A DNA stretch of 64,000 nt from Gavia stellata. Lineage: Eukaryota; Chordata; Aves; Gaviiformes; Gaviidae. The notes beneath the pieces are model-generated. The model did no database searches and was not told the DNA's origin. It was given only the letters and a program-made list of their open reading frames with translations. Where the stretch lies: NCBI RefSeq assembly GCF_030936135.1, contig NC_082602.1, positions 26,353,965-26,417,964 of the forward strand, written 5' to 3'. Below, one piece after another: positions 1 to 13,000 of this stretch (position 1 is the first letter of the stretch; the number at the start of each line of letters is the position of its first letter). Both the position numbers and the translations under genes were made by a program.

Positions 1-3000
1 TGCAGACAAAGCTGGTTGTGTTAGGCACTGGCCAAACACAGCAGCCTTTTGCTTTTCTTTTAATTTGAGGACTGGAAAAGCATCCCTCAAAAGGCTTCGC
101 TGGCAGTTTGATTCCTGAAATGGGGCTCTGCTGCAACAACATCCCACCAGGAACACTCCCAGTCTCCTCCTCACCATGCTGGGCTCAGCACCATACCACC
201 AAACATCCATACAGCCCTGTGGTGAGCAGACTGCAAACTGGAAATAACCTGGAGGCAACAAGAAGTTTATATATTTCAACAGAACCAGTTCCCTGCTCTG
301 ATGCATTACAGGGCTGCGTACATGCGGGTGTGAGAGGGAGGGCACAAACCAGCTGCGAGGGAAGGGATGGAATTTACTTTTTCCCCAGCAGCAACAGCAC
401 TAAACCCCAGCCTCCTGCAAAACCAAGACAAATTGAAGAGATTTAATTACCATACCCCACATTCTGTAAAGAAAGCAGGTACTATTCTAGAGGGCATTTT
501 GATTTACTCCTGATATCTATAACAGGAACTAATGTTTAGGATCAGAAGCCAGACAGACTGAAAAGAGAAATAAGAAACAGGAAAAGAGTGCCAGTGGTTA
601 ACTAGTAGAACAAATTATCAGGGGAAATATTGGTTTTCTCATTTCCTGATGTCATCAGATCTGTCTTTTCAGAAAAAATATGTACTTTAGTTTAGCATAA
701 ATCAGTGAGCTAATGTCAAGAGAAACCTGAAGAAATTGCATGGCCTGTGAAAGATGGGAGGTCAGTCTACAGGGTCTAATAGTATCTGCCTGTTCTGCAG
801 AGCTGAGCTCCAGGATGAGAAATAAAGGGTTTCTTTCGCACCCGCATGGCCACGCATCCTGTGCCCGCAGAGCGGAGTACCCGCAGGCAGCTGGTATTCA
901 GTCCCACGTGGGGTGTTCCACTGCTGACCACTGCATCCACACACAGCAGTCTGCTGCATGTTCAAAGCCACACGCCAGCTCATCTCACATCCAATTCCCA
1001 GCCCTTCTGCTTTTCTCATTCCAGGACATGAAACAAATTCAGGTTCTTCTTCCTCCTGCTCCACAGGAGCAATCATCCCAGACAAGACAGATCCCGGGAG
1101 TCCTACATACCCCATTATCCCTTTTACTACAATACAGCTTTTCTGTAGCTTCTTCTGCAGTTTGGCAGTCAGATTAGAAAAGCAACCCACAAGCACTTGT
1201 CACTTTTTGGGGTCTCACTTAGACCACCACATAAAACCAAGAATGTTTCCTTTGGCAGAAAAGTACTAACTCTGCCTCTTATTTCTTACTGATATCAGTA
1301 AGAAGCTCTTAAAAGCAAAACCTGACTAGCAATTTTCTCCCCCACTATTCTGTGACCACTCAGCTGGTGGGACAAGGTACCCAACAGGCAGCAGGTACGG
1401 GCAGCTTGGGAAAGGTCTGAACAGCCTTTCCACAGACATCGGGGTTTTCCTGAATTCCAGCATACTTAATATACATATTCCTTTACAGGCCCACATAGCA
1501 ATCTTCCCAGCAGTACCACTGGGTACCCTATTCCAGTGGTTAAGCCTCAGTTATACACTGTTAATTACTGCTAACAGCCTCTTTTGGATCACTGTGATCT
1601 TTCAAGATGTCTTAGCAAAATACTCTTATCGCAAACATTGTTAGAACTCCATCCACTTCAAATACGGCACACAAATTTAGGGAATAAATCAGAGTTTTTT
1701 GCCTAGCAAAATCAAATGCCTTCTGTATGAAAGGATAATCACGTCTCATACTGCTCCTATTACTATTATATCAGCTAGCCCATCTCCCAGGCAGTTTAGC
1801 TTTTGGGAGTGCACACAGATTCCCTTCTGCCCACCAACACCAGCATTGGCAACTAAATACGGTCACCATGTCACAGGAAAATGGAGGTCAAGTACTTCTA
1901 TAAAGCCACATCACAATTCATCTACCAAGCAGTAAAAAAAATACCAGTCTTAAACATCTGCTCCCACCTGACACAGCTACACTTTCCCCAGACTCTTCCA
2001 GCATGAGCAACTCAAGCGATCACACCTGCAGTGACCCACCAACACTTGTTTGTGGGGTTCAGGGTAGTTTCTCTTACACTTCCCTGTCACTCCACTTTCA
2101 TGAAGGCTCTGTAACAACCAAAAAGGATGGGTTTATTCTCATCAGAAGATTAATACAAGTTAAACACTGCTAAGAGAAAGCAATTAAGCTCAGAAGAGTC
2201 TTTGCAAACATAGCAACACTCAAGATTTATCTTCATGTGAGAGGAAAATGATGCTAATCCTAAGGATTCAACATACAAGTGGTTTCTAAGTGACTGGCCT
2301 GCTTTTCCTAGGTACCATTTACTGAAGCATAGATCAGAGATGACAAGTCCTTAATGTGGAGCGAAACTAAAAGCTTCAGTTTTCAAAGAGGCAATAAATA
2401 TGATTATCCAGTCTGATATGATATCAAGCAAATCTGATTTAGGATTCCTTGTACACTCACCAATGAGCCTGTGCTGACAGTACAATGAAATTGAAAATAT
2501 TCTTTTACTGGAGGAACACAAACACTCACTAGTGTTGTGAAAACTGTAGGGTTTAACTCACAAAAGTATTAATGAATCCTCCCAAAGACACTGTGAGCCT
2601 AGTGTGGGCAGGTTGATTTTTACCTAATCTCCCAAGCAAGTGCTGGCTTTTTCTTCCTTTACCTTTATGCTCTATCAGTGCCCTGAGCAGTATCTGTAGC
2701 CTTTCCCTCATCCCCAGCAATTCCTGAAGTTCTTTCCCCATACTCCATTTATATCAGGCTTCTGGGGACAAAACCATTGATTTTCCTTCCCCCCGCCTAG
2801 CCAGCCAGGTTGTTACAAGGTAGGACAAGGCAGAGCTCAAAAGCCTGATGAGCTCATATGGAGACCATCTCTGACAAATGCCTTCCTCCCATGCTGCTGA
2901 CACCTTTGAGGACAGAGGTTTTACTTCATCCTCCTCCTCCAGGGTACAAACATGTACAGAGAGCATCAGTTCACGCTGTCGCTGCTGGTACTTGAGGACA

Positions 3001-4533
3001 GCCCACATCTCTCACGAAGGACCTGAGGATTTATCCATGTGCGATGTGAAAGAAGCCAGCCATGCTCCCAAAACAGCCTTTGCAAAGGCAGAGGGGGATC
3101 TGGTCAGAAAGACTGTGCTGCTCTCCCTGGGTTTGGTGCCTCCAGGAGGTCTCAGAAGTGTTTTACAGCACAGACCTCAGCTTCAAAAGGAGCTGGTTCA
3201 TTAGAACAAGGCAAACCAAGGAAAGGAAAGCAGGTTAAATTTGCTGCTGTTCTTGCCATACAATACGGTACCCTGGCCAGGACACTCGGCAGGAGACAAG
3301 AAGCAAGACCTTGAACAGCCCTGCTTAAAGGGGGGAAGGCTGTAAGATGCTTTCAGTACTTATCACACAGCTGAGGGCAAGAGCAGGCACCAAGCGGAGC
3401 ACTTCCATCCTATGCTCTCAGCAGCGCAGGAAAATGACCCGGAGACAGCGTTCACCCAGCTAAAAGCAAACATCTCGCATACCTTGAGGTGCATTAATGA
3501 AAACACCAGGTTTTCCATGGTCTGCTCCTGGCCAGGGACAGCACTTGATGGGGGCACAGGACTCCCCTGAAGATGGGGGTGAGGCTGCACTGTCTCAAGC
3601 TTGCTAACGTGGGCTTTCATGCAGGATCTGGACATGACTTCTCACAGGGTGCTCCAACTGCAGCCAAGCTTTCATCTTGCATAGAAGACACCCAGGATGC
3701 CAGGGCAGGTCCATCTACAAGAGTGTGGCCACACTGAAAGGTTATTGGGAGCAAAATGTGGGAGAACTGCACCAAGGTGGGAGCTCCCGGAAGGTCTCAG
3801 GATAGCAAATAACCATACAAGAGCTTGCAAATGGGGTGGAGGAGGCCACAGCTGGCCCCAAAGCAGCAGGGACTTCCTGCAGGGGAACAGAAAGGCCAGA
3901 AACAGGTGAAAAAAGATAAAGCAGTGGACATAAGTGGTCATGTGAACATTGTTCCACAGTTACTTGAGACAGATGACTCAGAGTAAGTACACCTTAATTT
4001 TCCACCTTTCCAGTGCTGCCAGGTTCCCTAGAAATCCATGTTAGGAGGGAAGCCAGTGGATCACCCAGACCTGATGCAGGATCAGCCGTGCCTGCACCAT
4101 CCCCAGCCACTGCTTAGCTACTATAAACAACCCAAGGAGACCACTGCTTCTGCCAAGGAGGCAGCTTTCCTGAGAGCAAGGGCTGTGCTGGAGCAGCAGC
4201 TCTGCTGGAGCAGCTTCCAAGTGCTAAGGGAACTGGGCAAGCTCCGCACACACCCCCCAGCATCAAGCCCACACACAACTTGCTTCCATTCACCTTGAAA
4301 GTTCGCCTAGCCAGCAGCAGACCTTGTGAAAAGCGCAATTAAAATGAAGAGAAATCCCCGCCTTGGCCATGTAGTGAGTAATTGTTATTTCTTCAAAGTT
4401 ATTCACTTCTCTCTCTCAGGTCACTGAGTCTAGCAGAAGTTAATCAGCATCTCCAGACCAGGCTGTGCAGTTTGAGACACCCTGACAGCAGCAACGTGAG
4501 TGTGCAGCCCTCTAGTGCCCACTCCCAGCCACA
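1..4533. other. No recognised gene (left flank)
   Basis: I recognise no gene here. The sequence is of ordinary base composition with scattered short open frames. The most gene-like stretches are on the minus strand between about 2,553 and 3,635, including a short leucine-rich frame at 2,553-2,741 and a frame ending at a good-looking donor (AAG then GTATGC) near 3,484. None gives a protein I can name, and their frames do not join cleanly. By synteny CUEDC2 would be expected on the minus strand to the left of the microRNA. I did not find its exons, so it is probably left of the window or has been missed. Confidence 0.5.
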
Positions 4534-5013
4534 TCACAGAATCACTAAGGTTGGAAAAGACCTGTAAGGTCATCAAGACCAACCATCAGCCAACACCACC
4601 ATGCCCATTAAACCATGTCCCACAGTGCCACATCCACATGTTCCTTGAACATCTGCAGTGATGGTGACTCCACCGCTTCCCTGGGCAGCCTGTTCCAGTG
4701 TCTCACCACTCTCTCAGTAAAGAAATTTTTCCTAATATCCAGCCTGAACCTCCCCTGCTGCAACTTCAGGCTGTTTCCTCTTGTCCTGTTGTTAGTCACT
4801 TGGGAGAAGAGGCCAACACCCACCTCTCTGCAACCCCCTTTCAGGTAGTTGTAGAGAGCAATAAGGTCTCCCCTCAGCCTCCTCTTCTCCAGACTGAACA
4901 ACCCCAGTTCCCTCAGCTGCTCCTCATAAGACTTGTGCTCCAGACCCCTCACCAGCTTTGTTGCCCTTCTCTGGACATGCTCCAGCACCTCAATGTCCTT
5001 CTTGTAGTGGCTG
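4534..5013 (-). mobile_element. CR1 LINE, 5'-truncated 3' end
   Basis: This is the 3' end of a chicken-repeat-1 non-LTR retrotransposon, inserted in minus orientation. Read on the minus strand it encodes the C-terminal end of the CR1 ORF2 polyprotein. Recognisable blocks are [55 protein letters not shown] and [19 protein letters not shown], ending in DVALWDMV and a stop. The frame is intact over about 130 codons, so this copy is relatively young. The 3' end at the low-coordinate side closes with the CR1-type GATTCTGTGA terminal motif. The upstream ORF2 and ORF1 are missing, which is the usual 5' truncation. It is not an active element. Confidence 0.95.
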
Positions 5014-6977
5014 AGTCCCTGCAGAGCTGCCACAGCTTTCTGCCTCTCTGCCATGAGGAGGACCTGTCACTTCTGAAACCACTCCTGATGGGCAGCAGGT
5101 CACTGGCTTTGCACCCTGAGGCCCATGGCACTTTTTTTTTTTTTTAATTCTAACTTTTTGACTTTCAGCTACACCCTTCACATGCAGGGTCTGCCCAGGA
5201 GCTCTCTTCTGCTGCACCTTCTGCTGTTCCAGCTCCATCCAGCCACAAACCTTATCTCAGCACGCAGGGCGGATACACCTGCACTTGTATTGAAGGGTAA
5301 CATCCCCCTCAGCCCACAATTTTTTCTGATTCCTCTAACTTAGTCATGAGTGCTGAACATTTCCCCTTTGCCTGGGGCACCAGCTCTGGCTTGGAATGCA
5401 GAGAAGCCCAGGTTTCCTCAGGGTCTCTGCTCCAGCTTTACAGCTGCTGCACTTCAACACCTGGTGTGTGATCCAGCTGCTCCTGTCCTCTCTGGCAGGT
5501 ATAACCTCACTAACCCCAAAGGGGCCCAAAGCCGGGTCAGCAGCCAGAGTGGCACCAAGGCTGCAGCCCTGTGCCAGGTCAGCCCTTTGCCACTCACTCA
5601 GCACATGCACCAGCTGTTACCACCCCTGCCTAGGGTCCCAGCTGGCTTTTAGGGGTCTTCTCCCCTTGTATCCCCACTTACCTCCACTTTCTGCTCCTAG
5701 CAACTTTTTGAAGACCCCAGAGCACACCTCTGGGAGAGACCCAGCTTTCCCCAGAGCCACAGCAGGGATCCAGCAGCAAGCTTTGAGGTTTGCCTGCCAT
5801 GACCTTTATTTGCTGACCACAGGTGCCTGCAGTCTGCCCTTCCCATCTCCCACTGGCGGATCCTAACGAGGCTCAGACCCCATCCCAAATGCTCTCCAGG
5901 TGCTAAATGAATCCGGTGTCACCCTCCCCTTCTGCTACAGCCCTGGGGGCACAGCACACAGGTCTCAGCACTGGGCAGCTTGGTTTAAGGCCACATCCAT
6001 GGGGAGAGTGGTTGCTCTGGCTGCCGCAGCTGGAAGGTAATGCAGCTCTTTGCGGATGCAAAAACCTTTCCTCATCTGTCATTTATTGCAGATGGAAGTA
6101 ACCTTTTCTCGTGTGTGATGCTGAGGGCTCAGTTTAGCTGCCTGAGCATCTGCCTAGCACCAGAGGGCACCTGAGACAGCCCAGGGGGCTGGCAGAGAGA
6201 GACATCAGAGGACCCCAGCAGACCTGTGTCCTTCAGGAGGCCAGGTGGAGCACCCCAGCCTGTCTCCAAGGGCTCTGCAACCTGTGCTTGGGCAGCTGTA
6301 GCAGCCTGGTCCTTGCTACAGCAAACCCATATCCAGACCGATGCTTTCCTACTCCCATGTCTAGAGAAAAGCATTTGTTTCCAAGTGTCATCTCTTCCCT
6401 GCCAGCCAGGATATCTGCCTGGCAAACTGCACTTTGGGGGCCCCCCTGGGCTGGCCTGTGGGGAGCAGAGCACTACTGCTGCCCGCTGTGATGGGTTTAG
6501 CCACCCATATTTATTGGGCTGAGGTAGAAACAGGTGTCCTGTCCCAGGACACAGATCCCTCCATCCAGAGCCAGCCCTCGCACCCATCCCCGGGGCATCT
6601 GGGCTGCTGAGCTGGGTCTGCTCCCAGTCAGGTGCTCTACCAGCAGCTTTCACTTGCCCAGAAAGCTTAAAAAGGCCCAAGTTTGGTGTGCTTTCCTTCC
6701 CCACACAGATGATTCACTGCACTTTCCTTTGTAAACAGTGGGTGGATCCCAGCTGGATTTCCAGAAGCAACATGGCACCAATTCCTGGTTTGGGGAGCTG
6801 TGGCTCCGCACCTCTTTCTCCACGTCCTCCCAACCTGTCCTGCAGAAAAGCACAAGGGCAGGAGCAAACCTGTGGTCCATGCACACCTGCACAACACTTA
6901 TGGGGTGCGGAGGGGAAAGAAAGCCCCAGTGTGCCCCGAGCCAGGTCGCTGGATGCAGGTGAGCTGCTGTGCATTGC
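5014..6977. other. No recognised gene
   Basis: A T-rich run at about 5,131-5,147 lies just beyond the CR1 fragment. The rest is unique-looking sequence with overlapping short frames on both strands and no recognisable domain or splice-linked exon. Confidence 0.5.
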
Positions 6978-7045
6978 GCACCCCTCGCTGCGATGCACCC
7001 CTCGCTGCAGTGCATTCCTCGCTGCCGTGCACTGTTCGCTGCCCA
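6978..7045. repeat. 17-bp minisatellite, four units
   Basis: Four head-to-tail copies of a 17-bp unit start at 6,978, 6,995, 7,012 and 7,029. The first two begin GCACCCCTCGCTGC and differ only in the last bases. The third and fourth have diverged in the CCCC part (GCATTCCTCG, GCACTGTTCG). The array sits in intergenic DNA between the CR1 copy and the GC-rich tract. Confidence 0.85.
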
Positions 7046-10000
7046 CTCAGCCTCTGCAGGCTCCTTTCCCCATCCCGGCAGGAGAGCAGCCTGCCCAGGG
7101 AGGAGCCCAGCAGCACAGCAAGCTCATCGCATCCGCCTCACGCTGTCTGCAAAAACCTTGATGCTAGCTAAGAGCTAACCAGCTCTCGCCTCCCACTGTG
7201 CCCTAGTTACAAGACAAGGGCACTGTTTGCAAAAAGAAGTGCTGGCTAAGCCCGAAATCTTTATTTTTTTTCCAAGGGACTAATTGCAAGGCTAGCTGAA
7301 AGGAGTTACTTAGAGATGACCTGACATTTCCCTTGGCGTTCCTCATCGGGCATTTGTGGACATAGAGCAGTGTGGGAACTGGCATGATGCCTGCCCCACA
7401 CCCGGCAAAAGCTTCCCATCATGTGTAACATGGTCCCTAATCCAAAATCCCTCTGCAAACTCCATCTCCTCTCAGATGAGACCTGGGCAGGCAGGAGCAT
7501 CCCTGCCAGGAGGGCTGGCAGGGACTGAGGTCACCCTCCCAGAGTCCCAGCGTGGGGACTATCGGCGAGAAGGGACCCCCTGCACCCCCGGGCAATGCCG
7601 GAGGCAGTGGGAGCCCCGGGCTCAGCCGGGATTTTAGCCACTAGAGGGAGGAGTGGGAGGTCGGACGCTGCCGAGACAGTGCGCAGAACTCCGGCACTGC
7701 ACTATGATGTGTCCCAGATCCGGACATGGGCACTGATCTCTCACCCTGAGATGCCTGAGCCCAACCCTGGGCTGGGACCCATCCCTGGACCCATCCTGCT
7801 CCAGCCACGCACAGTGCCTGACCCTGGCCAGGCTCTTGTCAAGCAGCAGCATGGTTTTGCTCATCAGGGGGATTTAAACCTTGGGGAAACATCAGCCCTG
7901 GGTGCAGAGTTTAAGGAAGAGGCAGCACAATGCTGCCCGGGGCTCACCAGCCTTTTCCAGCAGGGAAGTGCACCCTGTGCCTGTGCTGGGCACCCAGGCC
8001 TCCCGATGGTGCTCCCGGCACCGGCAGCACCCAGGCAATGTGGGGGCTGCACCAGGGGCAGGACATGGGGGAGCACCAGGGTCACCCCCTGCCCCCCTAC
8101 AGCTCCCTGGAAGTTTCTGAGGGCAGAGAGACACCCTTTCACTGTGCTTTCATTCCTGGAGAAGCTGTTTCCAACCCTGTGACCTTCAGGGTGGCTCCTC
8201 TGCCCCCGCCGCCATGCAGACCTGGTGGGAAACTCCAGCCCTGCCGCCTTTCCTCCAACCCCTCCACCACCCCTGCCAAAAACACAGGCTTCTGCTGGTG
8301 CTGGGGCGGCGTTCGGGGTGCTCCCAGCCCTGCGTCCTCCTTGTAAGCCACTCCTCCGCTAGCCTAAATCCCTGGAGCAGCATCCACTGGGCTTGGGCCA
8401 CCACCTGCAGACCGTCACCCCAAATTCTGCCCTGTTTACTAATGCAAAGCTTTCAGGGGGACCACCCCCAGCCTGCCCGCTTTTGGGAGATGCTGAACAG
8501 CAGCGGTGCCCAGCCAGCACCCCACTTTGCCGTTTCTGGTAAGAGGCTCAGCTTCCCCCCAGCCCCACTCGCCTTCGCTTTTGCTTCTGCTTCACCAGCG
8601 CAGCTTTCCCTGCTGGGAAGCCTTCCTGCCTTCTGATGGAAACCTGCCGGAGCTGGCAGCGGATGCTGCCTGGCCACCGGCCGAGCGTGTCAGGCTGGGG
8701 AGGCTCTGTCCCGGGGCGGAGGGGGAAAGGATGCGGCCATTCCTGTAAGCCGCTCGTGACGCCCCGCACAGAGGTAGCAGGAGGGGGCTCGACTGGAATT
8801 TGCCCAGATGCAAATGCCTTCGGAGGAGTGACTCAGCCCTGCGGTTTTCCTCCCTTCCCCGCCAGCAGATTTGGCTCCCAAAGAGTTTCAGGGCTGCTGG
8901 CAGGCAGGGCTGTGCCGGCAGCAGGGCAAGGGGGCACCCCCGCCTCCCCGTGCCCCCCTCTCCCGTCTCCTGAGCTCCTTCAGCCCCAGCCATCCATTTT
9001 GCTTCCTCTGCAAAGCTATGCAGAGACGGGGACAGCTGCCAGCATCTGTGGACCAGGGCTGGAGGGGAAACAGGAACCTTGACGGGAAAAACAACCCAAG
9101 AAACTCCCTTCTCCCCAGGCCACACTTCCTCCAGGGCCGTCAGTGCAGAGGGGACTGGTTTGTGCTGCCGGAGAACACGTAGCGAGGAGCTGCATGGGGT
9201 ACGTGCTGCCTTCAGCATCCCTTCGGGATGGAGTTGCTCCAGAGGGGTAAATGCCTCAGGCAGTTGCACGAGCCAATCTCCCCTGTTCATTTCCATTTCT
9301 TCCCCTTTCTGGTAATTTAGGAAATCTCACCCAGTTTCTATCCATGTGGCCAGAAGGCAGAAGGTCTCAAAGGATGTGAAAATCTGACATGGGATAAAAA
9401 TAGCCAGGCAGGTGGAGGGGGAGCCCAAGCTCAGAGACATGCAGCCTGAGTGAAACCCTGGCTGCGTACAGAAAGCTCTGCGGGGGAGAGAGGCAGAGCG
9501 AGTCCCCGTGGCAGGAAAATACCCACTGCTGACTGTGCCTTTGCAGGGGCAGGTTTCTTCCGAGACATCACTGATGGTTATAACGACGGCTGAGCTCCTT
9601 TGCAGCCATGCAAACACTCGGTGCAGGGCTGGGTGGGCAGCATCCCAGAATCGTACCAGCATCCCCGGGGGCTGCCGCCTGTCCTGCCAGCCCGGCTCTG
9701 AGGCCACTGGTGCAGCCCCTCGGACCTGGGTTTGAGGGATCAGGCTCCACACACGAGCCAAGGCTGCTCGGCTCTTTCAGCAAGGGTGTCTCTAGCCTCG
9801 TGCTGTCACAGTTTCACAGCGGAAAAAGCACCTGCTGAGCCCAAACTGCCCCAAACACCACATCTTTCATCCCAAGGGCAAGGCTGAAAGATGTGAGTTC
9901 CCCCACGTATTACATTTTCCGGCGGAGGAACGGGGGCGTGCAGGCGGTTTGCTGGCATAGAGGGGAGAGAAAAGGAAAGAAGCACAAGAGCCAGACACTG

Positions 10001-13000
10001 AATCACACTAAGCCCGATGTCCGTAGGTTTAGATCTGGAGATGGCTGAGCCTCAGCTAAGGCTGAAGCATGGGATTAGCTCTGTATTAGACACCTGTGAG
10101 TCCACGCTGGAGATAAACCTTGCCTGGGGAGGGGCTGCCGGTACTGGCTGGGCATGAGCCTGGATCTGGGTTCTCCTTTGGGCTTCTCTAGTGTCTACTA
10201 AAGGGTTGAGCAGCAACTGTTGCCCTGCAGCACCTCCAGCTACAGCCTCCCTGCTGTGTGCAGCCTGGGACTGCATCCCGCTGCCCCCTCCCAGGGAAAG
10301 GGACCGCATCTCAGCTGGCAGTGGAGCTGGGGAAGCCCTTGTCCCCCTCCAGCCCCAGAGGCTGTGGCTGGCCACTGGGACAGTCCCGCAGGCTGCAGCC
10401 GTTTCACCAGTCCCCTTTCCAGGTGTCCTCCCCGGGGCCCTGGGCAGCTGCATCAGCTTTCATCCAAAAGCCTGCAGTACTGCGGGGCACAGGCACTTGG
10501 AAAGCACGTGTCAGCCCTTTCCTTAAGGCCACTTGCTGCTTTGAGCAGTAACACTGTGAGGTGTTTTAATTGCTGGCTAATTTCTGAGCCCTAAAATGCA
10601 CCTTGGTCCTGCTGGCTAGCTTTCTCTGCAGTCACGGGGGCTCGAAGGTGGTTTTTTTTAACTGGCTTTCTTTGGACAGGCAGGAAAACGCAGCTGCCGT
10701 CTCTTCCTTTGCCCCTTCCCCAGAGCTGGAAGGTGGATTTTCTTTCCCCAGGATAAAGCCCCAGCCCTGCGGTGGGCTGTCCCCCTGCCTCCCCTCCCAC
10801 GGGACCCCCTGAGGGCGAACCCCCCCACGCCCACCCATGCTCCTGGCCCAGCGAGGATGCAGGAAGCTCCCGCTTCCCCCCCGATAAACACTGAGCCTCC
10901 GTGCTTCCGCAGGGACCCGGGCCAGACTGCTCCTTGCTCCCGCCTGCTGCCCTCGGCTGAGGGGAAACCAGGGGGAATCTGGAGAAACGAGGACTGGGGA
11001 CAGCATCGAGTCTCATGTCACGGGGAAGGGATGGGTCCCACACACTGCAGGGTGAGCCCCAGGGTCTGCTCCTGCTCGCCCACCTCTGCCCGGGAGATCC
11101 ACCAAAACTGGAAGCTGGGTGGTCATCCCAACTGCAAGCACACTCCTCCTCCTCTTCCTCCCCCTCCTCTTCCTCCCATGACTTGCAGCATGGGAGCTGG
11201 CAAAGCTGTGCATCCCCATCCTCCCACCCGTGCAGGGTCAGAGCTGCCCTGCTGCCTTGCTCACAGCCCATCCCCCTGGTGTCAGGCCTGCAGTGGCTTC
11301 CCTGTTCGCCCCACTTGTGCCTCTCTCGTGCCTGCTTCTCCCCCCATTCCCCGGCTGTTTTCTGACTCAGGAGCGCACCAGACCCTTCCCAGCAGGCAGA
11401 GGTGCGCAGAGCCGTACCAGCCCAGGTGTGCGGGCGCGTGGGGGACCCACGTGCCAAAAGGGATGGTGTGAAGCAGTGGCCGGGGCCAGCCGTGGTATTG
11501 GGAAGGGGGAAAACCCTTCTGGGGGCAAGCCTTGTCCTAGGGAAGGCGTCAGGAGCAGCCGTCAGAGGGATGTCTGAGGTCACTAGCACGCATCCAGCCC
11601 CAGCAAGGAGGAGTAACGCAGCCAGCGCCAGGGAGGGGTTTGGCCAGACCCCGTCCCTGATGGGGACATCAGTGGCATGGCCCGACGCTGCAGCACTGCT
11701 GCGGGAAGGGCTGAGCAGCCAGCTGGGGCAGCAGCTAGGGAGGAAGGAGCGGGGAGACACCCAGCCCCCCGGCGTGGGTCCAGGAGCTGCTGGGGCGATG
11801 GCTGTAGGGCGGGAGCCGTGGGTGCTCATAAGCTGTGTCATGCCCAGGTGGGACCTGCTGTGAGTGGGAGGGCAGCCCAGCCTTGAGAAATAGGAGATAT
11901 TTCAGCTCACTGCTTCACATGCCAAAGTTCCAGTCCGGCCCTACCGTGATGGAGATGCTGGGCAGAGAGCAACGGCCATGCAAAGCTGGGGCACGCAGCC
12001 AAGCCCACACCTAGCCACCCAGAAGTACACCCCCAGGCCCTGAATTGGTGATGCCAGCTGTTTTTAGGGGCTTGCGTGGATAAATATGTGGCTCCAGCTC
12101 GGTCACCTCCGTGGCGCAGCGCAGCCTTCCAGGTGCTTCCCACCCCAGGAACACACAGCAGCCCCCAAAAGACAAAAACACTCTGTAAATGTTATCTAAA
12201 CCTACAGGGAAGCTCTCGAGCCTGGGCAGGGGCGGTGCAGGCAGACAGGCGTGCTGAGGCATCTCACCATCCCTCTATCAATTTATTTGCCAATTTATTT
12301 ACCTATTTGTTTGCTGCAGCGTAGGAGGAACGGCAGTGCTTGCCACACCGGCAGCTCAGTGCTGCAGCCTGTGCTGGCGCCCCAGACTCTTATTTCCAAA
12401 CCACTGGCAGAGGGGAACCCCAGGGGACCTGACATCATTTCTGAGCAAAAACAATGGTCGGGCGTTTGGTAGCACCAGGGGAGAGGATCGGAAGACGATG
12501 CTGGCCAGTGGGACCTTACGGAAAAGGAGTCCCACCAGGCACATGCACTCACCCCTCCAGAGCCGGTGGTAACCAGCAGGGACTACCTGCCCGGCCATAA
12601 TGTCCCAGGGGACATCATCTATCAATGTCCCAGGGGAGGGCAACCAGCCCCCTGGGGTGCTGACGGGGATGTTGCTGGATTGGACGCCGGCTGGCGCGTT
12701 GCCAGGCCCATGGCAGCACCTGCTGCTGGCAGGGCTCTGCGGGCTGAGGACGGACACCGCTCGCCACAGGTGTCAGCGATATGGAGGTGACCCCAACCCT
12801 GGGACTGGCACCATGTGCAGAGGCGCTACGTTAAAGGAGGAGGTGGATGGGCTTTGGCAGGGTGAGGCCAGGATGCGTCTGAGTCCCCGGGGGGGGGTGG
12901 ATTTTCACTCCCAAACGGGGAGGCTGAGCCGGTGGGGCAGCCACCCTTGAGCTTGTGCCAGGGAGGCAGCACTCAGGCACCCCCTCTGCTCAGCTGGGGA

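Noticed and set aside
4608-5054. Treating the 148-codon minus-strand frame as a host gene
   Set aside because: It is the CR1 ORF2 C-terminus. The first 15-20 residues are flanking sequence read in frame.
10591-11841. A 416-codon open frame on the minus strand
   Set aside because: It lies in GC-rich sequence with overlapping long frames on other strands. It has no domain, runs through low-complexity EEEE and GGS stretches and has no splice or family support, so it is probably a composition artefact.
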